Shown here one piece after another: positions 1 to 6,428 of a DNA stretch of 13,496 nt (positions are counted from its first letter, which is position 1; the number at the start of each line of letters is the position of its first letter). A program made the position numbers and the translations under genes. Origin of the DNA: Sva-25 sp039714995 (GTDB lineage: Bacteria > Pseudomonadota > Gammaproteobacteria > Chromatiales > Chromatiaceae); the NCBI GenBank assembly GCA_039714995.1, contig JBDLII010000047.1:1-13496 (forward strand). Direction: 5' to 3'. Below the pieces are notes generated by a model. The model was not told the origin of the DNA. It ran no database searches and worked only from the letters and a program-made list of their open reading frames with translations.

Positions 1-112
1 GATGACAGTAACCATGATCAACCCGATCGCGATGGAAGAGGGACTGCGCTTCGCGATTCGTGAAGGCGGCCGTACCGTCGGCGCCGGTGTTGTATCCAAA
101 ATTATTGAGTAA
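1..112 (+). CDS. tuf: Elongation factor Tu, C-terminal end (partial)
   Basis: This is the last 36 codons of EF-Tu, the GTPase that brings aminoacyl-tRNA to the ribosomal A site; the 5' part lies outside the window. The first full codon is at base 2. The reading frame gives the C-terminal beta-barrel (domain 3) signature MEEGLRFAIREGGRTVGAGV, followed by VSKIIE and a TAA stop at 110-112. E. coli EF-Tu ends in a nearly identical stretch. Only 6 bases separate the stop from rpsJ, so the str operon appears to run straight into the S10 cluster. Whether this is tufA or tufB cannot be told, but its position next to rpsJ fits the str-operon copy. Confidence 0.97.
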   Translation, partial: MTVTMINPIAMEEGLRFAIREGGRTVGAGVVSKIIE

Positions 113-118
113 AAGAGT

Positions 119-433
119 ATGTCAACAGGTCAGAGAATCCGCATTCGTTTGAAGTCGTTTGATCATCGTCTGATCGATCAGTCGGCGCGTGAAATCGTGG
201 AAACAGCCAAGCGCACCGGCTCTGTCGTCAGGGGACCGATTCCGCTGCCGACGAAAAAAGAGCGTTTTACGATTCTGATATCGCCGCATGTCAACAAGGA
301 TGCGCGTGATCAGTATGAAATTCGCACCCACAAGCGTCTGCTCGAGATCATGGATCCAAGCGACAAGACGGTGGATTCTTTGATGAAGCTGGATCTGGCC
401 GCCGGTGTCGATGTCCAGATCAAGCTGAACTGA
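119..433 (+). CDS. rpsJ: 30S ribosomal protein S10 (NusE)
   Basis: S10 is a 30S head protein and, as NusE, pairs with NusB in transcription antitermination complexes. The 104-residue product is one longer than E. coli S10. It shows the family core QRIRIRLKSFDHRLIDQSA at the N-terminus, then the loop segment RGPIPLPTKKERFTI, then SPHVNKDARDQYEIRTH, and the end LDLAAGVDVQIKL. The ATG lies six bases after the tuf stop behind a weak AAGAG element, so it probably depends partly on ribosomes terminating on tuf. It is the first gene of the S10 cluster. No separate leader RNA fits in front of it, unlike the L4-regulated S10 leader of E. coli. Confidence 0.98.
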   Translation: MSTGQRIRIRLKSFDHRLIDQSAREIVETAKRTGSVVRGPIPLPTKKERFTILISPHVNKDARDQYEIRTHKRLLEIMDPSDKTVDSLMKLDLAAGVDVQIKLN

Positions 434-437
434 GGAG
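432..437 (+). promoter_or_regulatory. Ribosome binding site deciding the rplC start
   Basis: GAGGAG overlaps the rpsJ stop codon and lies 7 bases before the ATG at 445. This favours that ATG over an in-frame GTG at 439, which is too close to the site, and over a second ATG at 451, which is rather far. Confidence 0.6.
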
Positions 438-444
438 AGTGACC

Positions 445-1095
445 ATGACTATGGGTATTGTAGGGCGTAAAGCCGGCATGAGCCGCATCTTCACCGAAGA
501 TGGCGTCTCCATCCCGGTCACCGTGATCGAGGCGACGCCCAATCGTGTTGCGCAGGTGCGTACGCTGGAGAGCGATGGCTACCAGGCGGTCCAGGTTACA
601 GCCGGATCCCGCAAGGCGTCACGTGTCAGCAAGCCGATGGCGGGGCACTATGCCAAGGCCGGTGTTGAATCCGGAAGCAACCTGTGTGAATTCCGCCTCG
701 ACGAATATGAGGGTGAGATTCCTGAAGTTGGCAGCGAAATCACCGTGGCCCTGTTTGAAGAGGGGCAGATCGTCGACGTACGTGGCACCAGCAAGGGCGC
801 CGGTTTTGCCGGCGGCGTCAAGCGCCATAACTTCGCCATGCAGCGGGCGACGCACGGCAACTCCCTGTCGCACCGGGCACCCGGCTCGATCGGCCAGTGC
901 CAGACGCCGGGACGTGTCTTCAAGGGCAAGAAGATGGCCGGCCATATGGGCAGTGTCAAGCGCACAGTGCAAAATCTCGAGATTGTCCGCGTCGATGCGG
1001 AGAGAAATCTGCTGCTGGTGAAAGGTGCTGTTCCCGGTTCCAAAGGCGGTGATGTGGTTGTCACTCCCGCTGTCAAGATGAAAAGCAGGGGTTGA
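445..1095 (+). CDS. rplC: 50S ribosomal protein L3
   Basis: L3 is an early-assembly 23S rRNA-binding protein whose long loop reaches toward the peptidyl transferase centre. From the ATG at 445 the product is 216 aa, against 209 in E. coli; the extra length includes about two residues near positions 85-95. Recognisable blocks are IFTEDGVSIPVTVIEA (15-30), THGNSLSHRAPGSIGQ (about 136-151), then CQTPGRVFKGKKMAGHMG, and DAERNLLLVKGAVPG near the end. Gln153 aligns with E. coli Gln150, the residue methylated by PrmB, so that modification is possible. The start at 445 is chosen from GAGGAG spacing; the start at 451 (MGIVGRKAGM) is the alternative. The stop overlaps the rplD start by one base. Confidence 0.97.
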   Translation: MTMGIVGRKAGMSRIFTEDGVSIPVTVIEATPNRVAQVRTLESDGYQAVQVTAGSRKASRVSKPMAGHYAKAGVESGSNLCEFRLDEYEGEIPEVGSEITVALFEEGQIVDVRGTSKGAGFAGGVKRHNFAMQRATHGNSLSHRAPGSIGQCQTPGRVFKGKKMAGHMGSVKRTVQNLEIVRVDAERNLLLVKGAVPGSKGGDVVVTPAVKMKSRG

Positions 1096-1703
1096 TGAGC
1101 ATGAACCTGACAGTACAAAACGGCGCCTCGATCGATGTTTCGGAGCAGGTGTTCGGCGTCAAATACAATGAAGCGCTGGTTCACCAGGTTGTCAAGGCCT
1201 ACTATAATGGCGCCCGCTCAGGCACCAAGGGGCAGAAAAACCGCTCTGCGGTAAGAGGCGGCGGTATCAAGCCCTGGCGTCAGAAGGGCACCGGTCGGGC
1301 GCGCTCCGGCACCTCCAGCAGCCCAATCTGGCGTGCAGGCGGCGTGACTTTTGCAGCCACCCCGCGTGATTATTCACAGAAAGTGAACCGCAAGATGTAC
1401 AGCGGCGCCATTCGTTCCATCCTCTCGGAGCTGGTCCGCCAGGAGCGTTTGCTGATTGTCGACGAATTTGCCGTCGACGCGCCGAAGACCAGGCAGCTGG
1501 CGGATAAACTGAAAGCGCTGGAAGCCAATGATGCGTTGGTGATTGTCGAGGATCTCGATGAAAACCTGATCCTTGCATCGCGCAATCTCTACCATGTCGA
1601 TGTGCGTGACAGCGGCGACATCGATCCGGCAAGCCTGATTGCATTTGACAAGGTTGTCGTCACCTCTGCCGCACTGAAAAAGATCGAGGAGCGCCTCTCA
1701 TGA
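1095..1703 (+). CDS. rplD: 50S ribosomal protein L4
   Basis: L4 binds 23S rRNA domain I, and its extended loop forms part of the exit-tunnel constriction. In E. coli it also represses its own operon through the S10 leader; no such leader is present here upstream of rpsJ. The 202-aa product has NEALVHQVVKAYYNGAR near the start, the tunnel-loop motif GGGIKPWRQKGTGRARSG (about 55-72), SPIWRAGGVTFAATPRDY, and the C-terminal block SLIAFDKVVVTSAAL. The ATG at 1095 overlaps the rplC stop (TGATG). An ATG at 1101 giving MNLTVQNG aligns better with the E. coli N-terminus and is a real alternative; the AGGGG at 1087-1091 could serve either. Confidence 0.96.
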   Translation: MSMNLTVQNGASIDVSEQVFGVKYNEALVHQVVKAYYNGARSGTKGQKNRSAVRGGGIKPWRQKGTGRARSGTSSSPIWRAGGVTFAATPRDYSQKVNRKMYSGAIRSILSELVRQERLLIVDEFAVDAPKTRQLADKLKALEANDALVIVEDLDENLILASRNLYHVDVRDSGDIDPASLIAFDKVVVTSAALKKIEERLS

Positions 1704-1993
1704 ATAAAGAGCGTCTGATGAAAGTTCTGCTGGGCGGCGTCGTCTCCGAGAAGAGCGCCAATGTCGCCGAGTCCAACCAGGTTGTCTTTCGTGTCAGCAG
1801 TGATGCGAGCAAGCCTGAAATCCGGCGTGCGGTGGAACAGATGTTTGATGTCGATGTCACGGATGTCCGGGTCGTCAACGTCAAGGGAAAAACAAAGCGT
1901 TTCGGCGCGATGCAGGGCAAACGCTCCGATTGGAGAAAGGCCTACGTTCGCCTGAAGGAAGGCCAGGATATCGATCTGATGCCGGGTGCATAA
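1700..1993 (+). CDS. rplW: 50S ribosomal protein L23
   Basis: L23 sits at the polypeptide exit and is the docking site for trigger factor and signal recognition particle. The product has 97 residues (E. coli 100). It starts MNKERLMKVLLGGVVSEKSA; the VSEK motif holds the Glu (residue 17) matching the E. coli glutamate that contacts trigger factor. RRAVEQMFDVDVTDVRVVNV and then GKTKRF and RSDWRKAYVRLKEGQ complete the family pattern. The start is an ATGA overlap with the rplD stop, with GAGGAG 8 bases upstream, so the two are translationally coupled. It is followed by the longest spacer of the S10 cluster. Confidence 0.97.
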   Translation: MNKERLMKVLLGGVVSEKSANVAESNQVVFRVSSDASKPEIRRAVEQMFDVDVTDVRVVNVKGKTKRFGAMQGKRSDWRKAYVRLKEGQDIDLMPGA

Positions 1994-2028
1994 GGCGCTT
2001 ACCCCTGATTGAGCCGACCCCGAAAATT

Positions 2029-2058
2029 GAATTGATTTGAATTGAGCTGAATTTTAAA
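2029..2058 (+). repeat. Degenerate 10-base triple repeat in the rplW-rplB spacer
   Basis: Three consecutive 10-base units begin with GAATT: GAATTGATTT (2029-2038), GAATTGAGCT (2039-2048) and GAATTTTAAA (2049-2058). The tract is strikingly AT-rich against its coding surroundings, and it runs into the AAAGAG ribosome-binding region of rplB. AAAATT at 2023-2028 and AATTTT at 2050-2055 are inverted copies that could close a weak stem. A function is not known. It may be slippage-generated spacer, or an unstructured A/U-rich translation enhancer for rplB. Confidence 0.55.
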
Positions 2059-2069
2059 GAGTTGCAAAC

Positions 2070-2897
2070 ATGGCAATCGTAAAATCAAAACCGACATCTC
2101 CTGGACGCCGTTTTGTCGTCAATGTCGTCAAACCTGAACTGCACAAGGGTGGTCCCTATGAACCACTGGTCGAAAAAAAGAGCAAGTCAGGCGGGCGCAA
2201 CAACAAGGGCCGCATTACATCACGCCACCGCGGCGGCGGACACAAGCAGCGCTACCGCGTCATTGATTTCAAGCGCAATAAAGAGGGTGTGCCCGCTACG
2301 GTTGAACGTATCGAGTACGACCCGAATCGCACCGCCTATATCGCGTTGCTGAAATATACCGATGGCGCCCGCAGCTACATCATTGCGCCAAAGGGCCTGA
2401 AGGCCGGCGCAAAAGTGGTTTCAGGACGCGAAGCCCCTATCTCCGCGGGCAACTGCATGCCGCTGCGCAATATGCCGTTGGGCAGCGTGGTTCACTGCAT
2501 CGAGATGAAGCCGGGAAAGGGTGCGCAGATTGCGCGCAGTGCAGGCACCTCGGCGCAGCTGGTTGCGCGGGAAGGCGAGTATGCAACCCTGCGTCTGCGT
2601 TCAGGCGAGATGCGCAAGATACCTGCCAAGTGCCGCGCGGTGCTAGGTGAGGTCAGCAACGGCGAACACAGTCTGCGTTCTCTTGGCAAGGCCGGCGCCA
2701 AGCGCTGGCGCGGAGTCCGCCCGACCGTACGCGGCGTGGCGATGAATCCCGTCGATCACCCGCATGGTGGTGGCGAGGGTCGCACATCCGGTGGCCGCAA
2801 TCCTGTGAGTCCCTGGGGCGTGCCGACCAAAGGCTACAAGACACGCAGTAACAAACGCACCGACAAGATGATTGTACGCGATCGTCGTCGTAAATAA
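2070..2897 (+). CDS. rplB: 50S ribosomal protein L2
   Basis: L2 is a primary 23S rRNA-binding protein needed for subunit association and for peptidyl transferase centre assembly. The product has 275 residues (E. coli 273). It begins MAIVKSKPTSPGRRFVVNVV, has the basic SKSGGRNNKGRITSRHRGG segment (about 39-57), an OB-fold and SH3-like middle with RSYIIAPKGLKAG and GEMRKIPAKCRAVLGEVSN, and the hallmark MNPVDHPHGGGEGR near residue 225-238. That motif contains the conserved histidine linked to peptide-bond formation. The basic tail TRSNKRTDKMIVRDRRRK is intact. A modest AAAGAG lies 8 bases before the ATG. The gene is separated from rplW by 76 bases and leads rpsS by 15. Confidence 0.98.
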   Translation: MAIVKSKPTSPGRRFVVNVVKPELHKGGPYEPLVEKKSKSGGRNNKGRITSRHRGGGHKQRYRVIDFKRNKEGVPATVERIEYDPNRTAYIALLKYTDGARSYIIAPKGLKAGAKVVSGREAPISAGNCMPLRNMPLGSVVHCIEMKPGKGAQIARSAGTSAQLVAREGEYATLRLRSGEMRKIPAKCRAVLGEVSNGEHSLRSLGKAGAKRWRGVRPTVRGVAMNPVDHPHGGGEGRTSGGRNPVSPWGVPTKGYKTRSNKRTDKMIVRDRRRK

Positions 2898-2912
2898 TTG
2901 AGGTAGAACAAC

Positions 2913-3185
2913 ATGCCACGTTCGGTTCATAAAGGTCCCTTTATCGATCACCATCTTGAAAAAAAGGTGGCGGCGGCTGCGGCTGCCAATGATCGGCGCC
3001 CGATCAAGACGTGGTCGCGGCGTTCCATGGTCAGCCCTGACATGGTTGGTCTGACCATCGCAATACACAATGGCCGGCAGCACGTTCCGGTCCTGGTTAA
3101 CGAAAACATGGTTGGTCACAAACTCGGGGAATTCGCGCAGACGCGAACCTACCGCGGTCACGTGGCTGACAAAAAAGTTAAGTAA
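2913..3185 (+). CDS. rpsS: 30S ribosomal protein S19
   Basis: S19 is a 30S head protein that forms a pair with S13 and contacts the A-site finger bridge. The 90-residue product (E. coli 92) is clearly in family: MPRSVHKGPFIDHHLEKKV at the start, TWSRRSMVSPDMVGLTIAIH in the middle, then NGRQHVPVLV, MVGHKLGEFAQTRTYRGH, and a short lysine-containing tail. An alanine-rich insert-like stretch (AAAAAAN, about residues 20-26) replaces the E. coli EKAVESG helix region. GAGGT lies 8 bases before the ATG. Gene order rplB-rpsS-rplV is canonical. Confidence 0.97.
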   Translation: MPRSVHKGPFIDHHLEKKVAAAAAANDRRPIKTWSRRSMVSPDMVGLTIAIHNGRQHVPVLVNENMVGHKLGEFAQTRTYRGHVADKKVK

Positions 3186-3196
3186 CGGAGAGAGAG

Positions 3197-3529
3197 ATGC
3201 AGGCTGTAGCCAAACATCGCTATGCACGAATTTCCGCGCAGAAGGGGCGTCTGGTCGCTGACCAGATTCGTGGAATGCCGGTTGAAGAGGCGCTCAATGT
3301 GCTCTCGTTCAGCAACAAAAAGGGCGCCGCGCTGGTCAAGAAGGTGCTTGATTCCGCGATTGCGAATGCGGAAAACAATGAAGGCGCCGATATCGACGAA
3401 CTCACCGTCAAATACGTTTGTGTCGATGAGGGTCCAACCATGAAGAGAATACGTGCGCGCGCCAAGGGCCGCGCCAGCCGTATCCTCAAGCGCAGCAGCC
3501 ACATTACCGTCACTGTAGCGGACGACTAG
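3197..3529 (+). CDS. rplV: 50S ribosomal protein L22
   Basis: L22 binds all 23S rRNA domains and extends a beta-hairpin along the exit tunnel, where macrolide-resistance changes occur in other bacteria. The 110-residue product is exactly the E. coli length. Visible are AKHRYARISAQKGRLVADQI at the start, KKVLDSAIANAENNEGADID (about 54-73), the hairpin with EGPTMKRIRARAKGRA (about 79-94), and the end RSSHITVTVADD. The Met-Lys-Arg of the hairpin, deleted in a known erythromycin-resistant E. coli mutant, is present. The following residues are Ile-Arg-Ala-Arg where E. coli has Ile-Met-Pro-Arg, which I take as lineage variation. A GGAG element lies 6 bases before the ATG. Confidence 0.97.
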   Translation: MQAVAKHRYARISAQKGRLVADQIRGMPVEEALNVLSFSNKKGAALVKKVLDSAIANAENNEGADIDELTVKYVCVDEGPTMKRIRARAKGRASRILKRSSHITVTVADD

Positions 3530-3542
3530 GGCAGAAGAGATT

Positions 3543-4244
3543 ATGGGTCAAAAAATACATCCAACAGGTTTTCGTCTGGGAGTCACCAAGGAGCATACCT
3601 CGCGTTGGTATGCCAACTCAGGCCAGTACGCCGATCTTCTCAACGAAGATCTCGAGGTGCGCGATTTTCTGAAGAAAAAGTTAAAGCAGGCCCAGGTGAG
3701 CCGCATTCAGATTGATCGTCCCGCCAACAACGCCCACATCACCATTCACACGGCGCGTCCGGGAATCGTGATCGGCAAGAAGGGTGAGGACATCAACAAG
3801 CTGCGCGACGAGGTCTCCAGAAAGATGGGCGTTCCGGTGCAGATCAGCATCGAGGAGATTCGCAAGCCTGAACTGGATGCAACGCTCGTCGCCGAGAGCA
3901 TCGCCCAGCAGCTCGAGCGGCGCATCATGTTTCGCCGCGCCATGAAACGTTCTGTGCAGACTGCCATGCGCCTTGGCGCCGGCGGCATCAAGATCAATAT
4001 CGGCGGACGTCTCAACGGCGCCGAGATCGCCAGAAGCGAATGGTACCGCGAGGGGCGCGTACCGCTGCATACCCTGCGCGCCGACATCGACTACGGCACC
4101 GCCGAGGCGATGACGACCTACGGCATCATCGGTATCAAGGTATGGATCTTCAAGGGTGAAGTCTTCGGCGATATGCCGCAAGAGAAAGAGGAACCGAAGA
4201 AGAGCAAGGGGCGTAGCAGCAAGGGCAGAGAGAGAAAAGGTTAA
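3543..4244 (+). CDS. rpsC: 30S ribosomal protein S3
   Basis: S3 lines the mRNA entry channel of the 30S subunit and contributes to mRNA helicase activity with S4 and S5. At 233 aa it matches E. coli S3 exactly in length. It opens MGQKIHPTGFRLGVTKEHTS. The KH domain carries the loop IVIGKKGEDI (75-84), and the C-terminal domain has RMFRRAMKR-type residues, the GGRLNGAEIARSEWYREGRV stretch, LHTLRADIDYGTAEA and KVWIFKGE. The last 25 residues are a charged, Lys/Arg-rich tail that varies between species. It starts 13 bases after rplV and ends 3 bases before rplP, implying coupled translation. Confidence 0.98.
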   Translation: MGQKIHPTGFRLGVTKEHTSRWYANSGQYADLLNEDLEVRDFLKKKLKQAQVSRIQIDRPANNAHITIHTARPGIVIGKKGEDINKLRDEVSRKMGVPVQISIEEIRKPELDATLVAESIAQQLERRIMFRRAMKRSVQTAMRLGAGGIKINIGGRLNGAEIARSEWYREGRVPLHTLRADIDYGTAEAMTTYGIIGIKVWIFKGEVFGDMPQEKEEPKKSKGRSSKGRERKG

Positions 4245-4247
4245 ATC

Positions 4248-4661
4248 ATGCTTCAGCCAAAACGAACAAAATTCCGCAAGATGCAAAAGGGCCGCAACCG
4301 CGGTCTGGCAGAGAGAGGCAGCAAGGTCAGCTTCGGCGAGTACGGCCTCAAGGCCACCTCGAGAGGCCGTATCACCTCCCGTCAGATCGAGGCGGCGCGT
4401 CGCACCATTACCCGCACAGTCAAGCGTGGCGGCAAGCTCTATATCCGCGTCTTTCCCGACAAGCCGATTACCAAGAAGCCTCTCGAGGTGCGTATGGGTA
4501 AAGGCAAGGGCGGCGTCGAATACTGGGTGGCGCAAGTTCAGCCCGGCCGCATGCTTTATGAGATCGAAGGCGTCTCCGAGGAGCTTGCGCGCGAGGCATT
4601 CCAGCTGGCTGCTGCAAAATTGCCCGTTTCCACCACTTTTACCAAGCGGACGATACTCTAA
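4248..4661 (+). CDS. rplP: 50S ribosomal protein L16
   Basis: L16 binds near the A-site tRNA elbow and is needed for late 50S maturation. The product is 137 aa (E. coli 136). It shows MLQPKRTKFRKMQKGRNRGL, QIEAARRTITRTVKR, then VFPDKPITKKPLEVRMGKGK, and the end LAAAKLPVSTTF. Arg82 in the VRMGKGKG motif aligns with E. coli Arg81, the target of the oxygenase YcfD/RoxA, so the site is available although the enzyme is not in this window. AAGG lies 7 bases before the ATG. The stop codon shares one base with the rpmC start (TAATG). Confidence 0.98.
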   Translation: MLQPKRTKFRKMQKGRNRGLAERGSKVSFGEYGLKATSRGRITSRQIEAARRTITRTVKRGGKLYIRVFPDKPITKKPLEVRMGKGKGGVEYWVAQVQPGRMLYEIEGVSEELAREAFQLAAAKLPVSTTFTKRTIL

Positions 4662-4861
4662 TGAAAGCGACAGAACTCCGAAGCAAGAGCCAGGTGGAGC
4701 TGGAACAGGAACTGCATGATCTGCTGAAAGAGCAATTTACCCTGCGCATGCAGCAGAGTGCGGGACAGATGTCGCGACCGGACCAGGTCAAAAAGGTCCG
4801 CAGGAATATTGCCAGAGTCAAGACCGTGATCAATGAAAAAATGGCGGATAGCGCATCATGA
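4661..4861 (+). CDS. rpmC: 50S ribosomal protein L29
   Basis: L29 is a small two-helix protein next to L23 at the tunnel exit. The 66-residue product (E. coli 63) starts MKATELRSKSQVELEQELHD and carries the family core LKEQFTLRMQQSAGQM followed by VKKVRRNIARVKTVINEK. The pattern is an alpha-helical hairpin with a central Gln/Ser-rich turn. The start overlaps the rplP stop by one base, and only a weak AGCGGA lies 10 bases upstream, so initiation is probably coupled to rplP termination. The stop overlaps the rpsQ start as ATGA. Confidence 0.96.
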   Translation: MKATELRSKSQVELEQELHDLLKEQFTLRMQQSAGQMSRPDQVKKVRRNIARVKTVINEKMADSAS

Positions 4862-5124
4862 GTGAAGAACAAGTAGCAAACCGTACGATCCAGGGCCGCG
4901 TTGTCAGCAACAAGATGGACAAGACCATCACGGTGCTGGTTGAGCGCCAGGTCAAACATCCGATATACGGCAAGTTTATTCGCCGCTCGACCAAGGTGCA
5001 TGCGCATGATGCCGACAATGCATGCCGCAGGGGTGATGTTGTCCTGGTCGAGCAGTGCCGTCCGCTGTCACGCAGCAAGCGATGGCGCCTGGTGGAAATT
5101 ATCGAGCGCCCTGCAAGGGCCTGA
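4858..5124 (+). CDS. rpsQ: 30S ribosomal protein S17
   Basis: S17 is an OB-fold primary binder of 16S rRNA in the 30S body. The product is 88 aa (E. coli 84). It contains QGRVVSNKMDKTITVLVERQ (about 13-32), then KHPIYGKFIRRSTKVHAHD and the block GDVVLVEQCRPLSRSKRWRL. The ATG overlaps the rpmC stop in an ATGA junction and has only a weak GGCGGA upstream, so translational coupling is likely. It is the last S10-cluster gene. The next gene, rplN, begins after only 29 bases, which leaves little room for the separate spc promoter found at this point in E. coli. Confidence 0.97.
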   Translation: MSEEQVANRTIQGRVVSNKMDKTITVLVERQVKHPIYGKFIRRSTKVHAHDADNACRRGDVVLVEQCRPLSRSKRWRLVEIIERPARA

Positions 5125-5153
5125 TCCAGTAGATTTTATCGTGGAGTAATCTG

Positions 5154-5522
5154 ATGATTCAGATGCAGACAAACCTGAATGTCGCCGATAACAGTGGAGC
5201 CAAGCGTGTCCAGTGTATCAAGGTGCTGGGCGGCTCACATCGCCGTTATGCCGGCATAGGCGACGTCATCAAGGTCAGTATCAAGGAGGCCATTCCCCGC
5301 GGAAAGGTCAAGAAGGGCGATGTTTACAACGCCGTTGTCGTGCGCACCCGCAAGGGCGTCCGCCGTGGCGACGGTTCGCTGATCCGCTTTGATGGAAACG
5401 CTGCAGTCCTGTTGAACTCGCAACTGCAGCCTGTAGGAACCCGTATCTTCGGACCTGTTACGCGTGAATTGCGCAGCGGCAAATTCATGAAGATTATTTC
5501 GCTGGCGCCTGAAGTGTTGTGA
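5154..5522 (+). CDS. rplN: 50S ribosomal protein L14
   Basis: L14 is a beta-barrel protein at the subunit interface and an anchor for the silencing factor RsfS. The 122-residue product (E. coli 123) is very close to E. coli L14: LNVADNSGAKRVQCIKVLGG, HRRYAGIGDVIKVSIKEAIP, GKVKKGDVYNAVVVRTRKGV and the end TRELRSGKFMKIISLAPEVL. GGAG lies 7 bases before the ATG at 5154, which gives MIQMQTN and matches E. coli MIQEQTM; the internal ATG at 5163 is therefore not the start. It is the first gene of the spc cluster. Confidence 0.98.
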   Translation: MIQMQTNLNVADNSGAKRVQCIKVLGGSHRRYAGIGDVIKVSIKEAIPRGKVKKGDVYNAVVVRTRKGVRRGDGSLIRFDGNAAVLLNSQLQPVGTRIFGPVTRELRSGKFMKIISLAPEVL

Positions 5523-5532
5523 GGTTGATGTC

Positions 5533-5853
5533 ATGGCTATGAATAAAATCAGAAAGGGTGACGATGTCATCGTGCTTGCCGGCAAGGACAAGGGTAAGCG
5601 TGGCACCGTGCTCAACGTCAACCAGGGGCGTCTCGTTGTCGAGAACGTCAACCTGGCCAAGAAGCACGTCAAGCCCGACCCGAACAAGGGTGAACCGGGT
5701 GGTATTGTTGACAGGGAGATGCCGATGGATGCTTCCAATGTGGCAATTTATAATCCGATGACCAGTAAGGGTGATCGTGTGGGATTCAAGTCGCTGGATG
5801 ATGGGCGCAAGGTGCGTTACTACAAATCCAACGGCGAGATCATCGATGTATAG
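5533..5853 (+). CDS. rplX: 50S ribosomal protein L24
   Basis: L24 is an assembly initiator that binds the 5' domain of 23S rRNA. The product has 106 residues (E. coli 104). A KOW motif covers about residues 6-33, with KGDDVIVLAGKDKGKRGTV; then NVNLAKKHVKPDPN, GGIVDREMPMDASNVAIYNP and a C-terminal VRYYKSNGEIIDV. GAGG lies 8 bases before the chosen ATG; an ATG at 5539 is a possible but less well-spaced alternative. The stop codon lies inside a 12-base direct repeat that extends into the rplE leader. Confidence 0.97.
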   Translation: MAMNKIRKGDDVIVLAGKDKGKRGTVLNVNQGRLVVENVNLAKKHVKPDPNKGEPGGIVDREMPMDASNVAIYNPMTSKGDRVGFKSLDDGRKVRYYKSNGEIIDV

Positions 5854-5863
5854 TTCGATGTAT
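5843..5863 (+). repeat. 12-base-period direct repeat across the rplX stop codon
   Basis: TCGATGTAT occurs at 5843-5851 and again at 5855-5863, so the unit repeats at a 12-base interval. The first copy includes the last rplX codons and the first base of the TAG stop; the second lies in the rplX-rplE spacer. CATCG (5841-5845) can also pair with CGATG (5856-5860) around a 10-base loop. In E. coli the S8 repressor site lies around the start of rplE, so this short stem falls at a regulatory hot spot. I cannot show that S8 binds here. Confidence 0.6.
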
Positions 5864-5877
5864 GGGGCGAAGAGCAG

Positions 5878-6414
5878 ATGAGCAGGCTAGAAGAACATTA
5901 TCGTGACCAGGTGATACCGCAGTTGACCGAGAAGTTCGGCTACTCCAGTGTCATGGCTGTACCGCGTATCGAAAAAATCACCCTGAACATGGGGGTTGGA
6001 GAGGCGACTGGTGACAAGAAGATCATCCAGCATGCGACCAGCGACATGGCGAAAATCAGCGGTCAGAAACCCGTTGTCACCAAGGCGCGTAAATCCGTTG
6101 CAGGCTTCAAGATTCGTGAAGGCTGGCCCATTGGCTGCAAGGTGACGCTGCGCCGTGAGCGCATGTATGAGTTCCTCGACCGCCTGATCAGCATCGCGCT
6201 GCCCAGGGAGCGGGATTTCCGCGGACTCAGCAGCAAGTCGTTCGACGGCCGCGGAAACTACAACATGGGCATCAAGGAGCAGATCATGTTCCCCGAGATC
6301 GATTACGATCAAATCGATGCTATTCGTGGTATGGATATCTGTATCACAACCTCTGCAAAGAGCGACGAAGAGGGTCGTTCTCTGCTGCAAGCTTTCAACT
6401 TTCCGTTTAAATAG
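5878..6414 (+). CDS. rplE: 50S ribosomal protein L5
   Basis: L5 binds 5S rRNA and contacts P-site tRNA and S13 in the central protuberance. The product is 178 aa (E. coli 179). It has the segments VPRIEKITLNMGVGEA (about 28-43), GQKPVVTKARKSVAGFKIRE (about 62-81), LDRLISIALPRERDFRGLS and GRGNYNMGIKEQIMFPEIDY, with the usual end QAFNFPFK. The ATG follows a GGGGCGAAGAG purine tract rather than a clear Shine-Dalgarno box. A 24-base spacer separates it from rplX. In E. coli S8 represses the spc operon at this start; a short stem upstream is described separately. Confidence 0.98.
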   Translation: MSRLEEHYRDQVIPQLTEKFGYSSVMAVPRIEKITLNMGVGEATGDKKIIQHATSDMAKISGQKPVVTKARKSVAGFKIREGWPIGCKVTLRRERMYEFLDRLISIALPRERDFRGLSSKSFDGRGNYNMGIKEQIMFPEIDYDQIDAIRGMDICITTSAKSDEEGRSLLQAFNFPFK

Positions 6415-6428
6415 GAGCGGTTAAGAGT

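Noticed and set aside
439..447. GTG start for rplC at 439
   Set aside because: The GAGGAG at 432-437 is only one base away; the ATG at 445 is properly spaced and closer to the family N-terminus.
2009..2057. Promoter within the rplW-rplB spacer
   Set aside because: Several TTGAxx boxes occur in the repeat, but none has a good -10 box at 16-18 bases; they arise from the repeat itself.
3681..4535. Long reverse-strand open frame (284 codons) opposite rpsC and rplP
   Set aside because: It lies entirely antisense to two well-conserved r-protein genes, its translation resembles no family I know, and long antisense frames are expected from the codon bias of moderately GC-rich genes.
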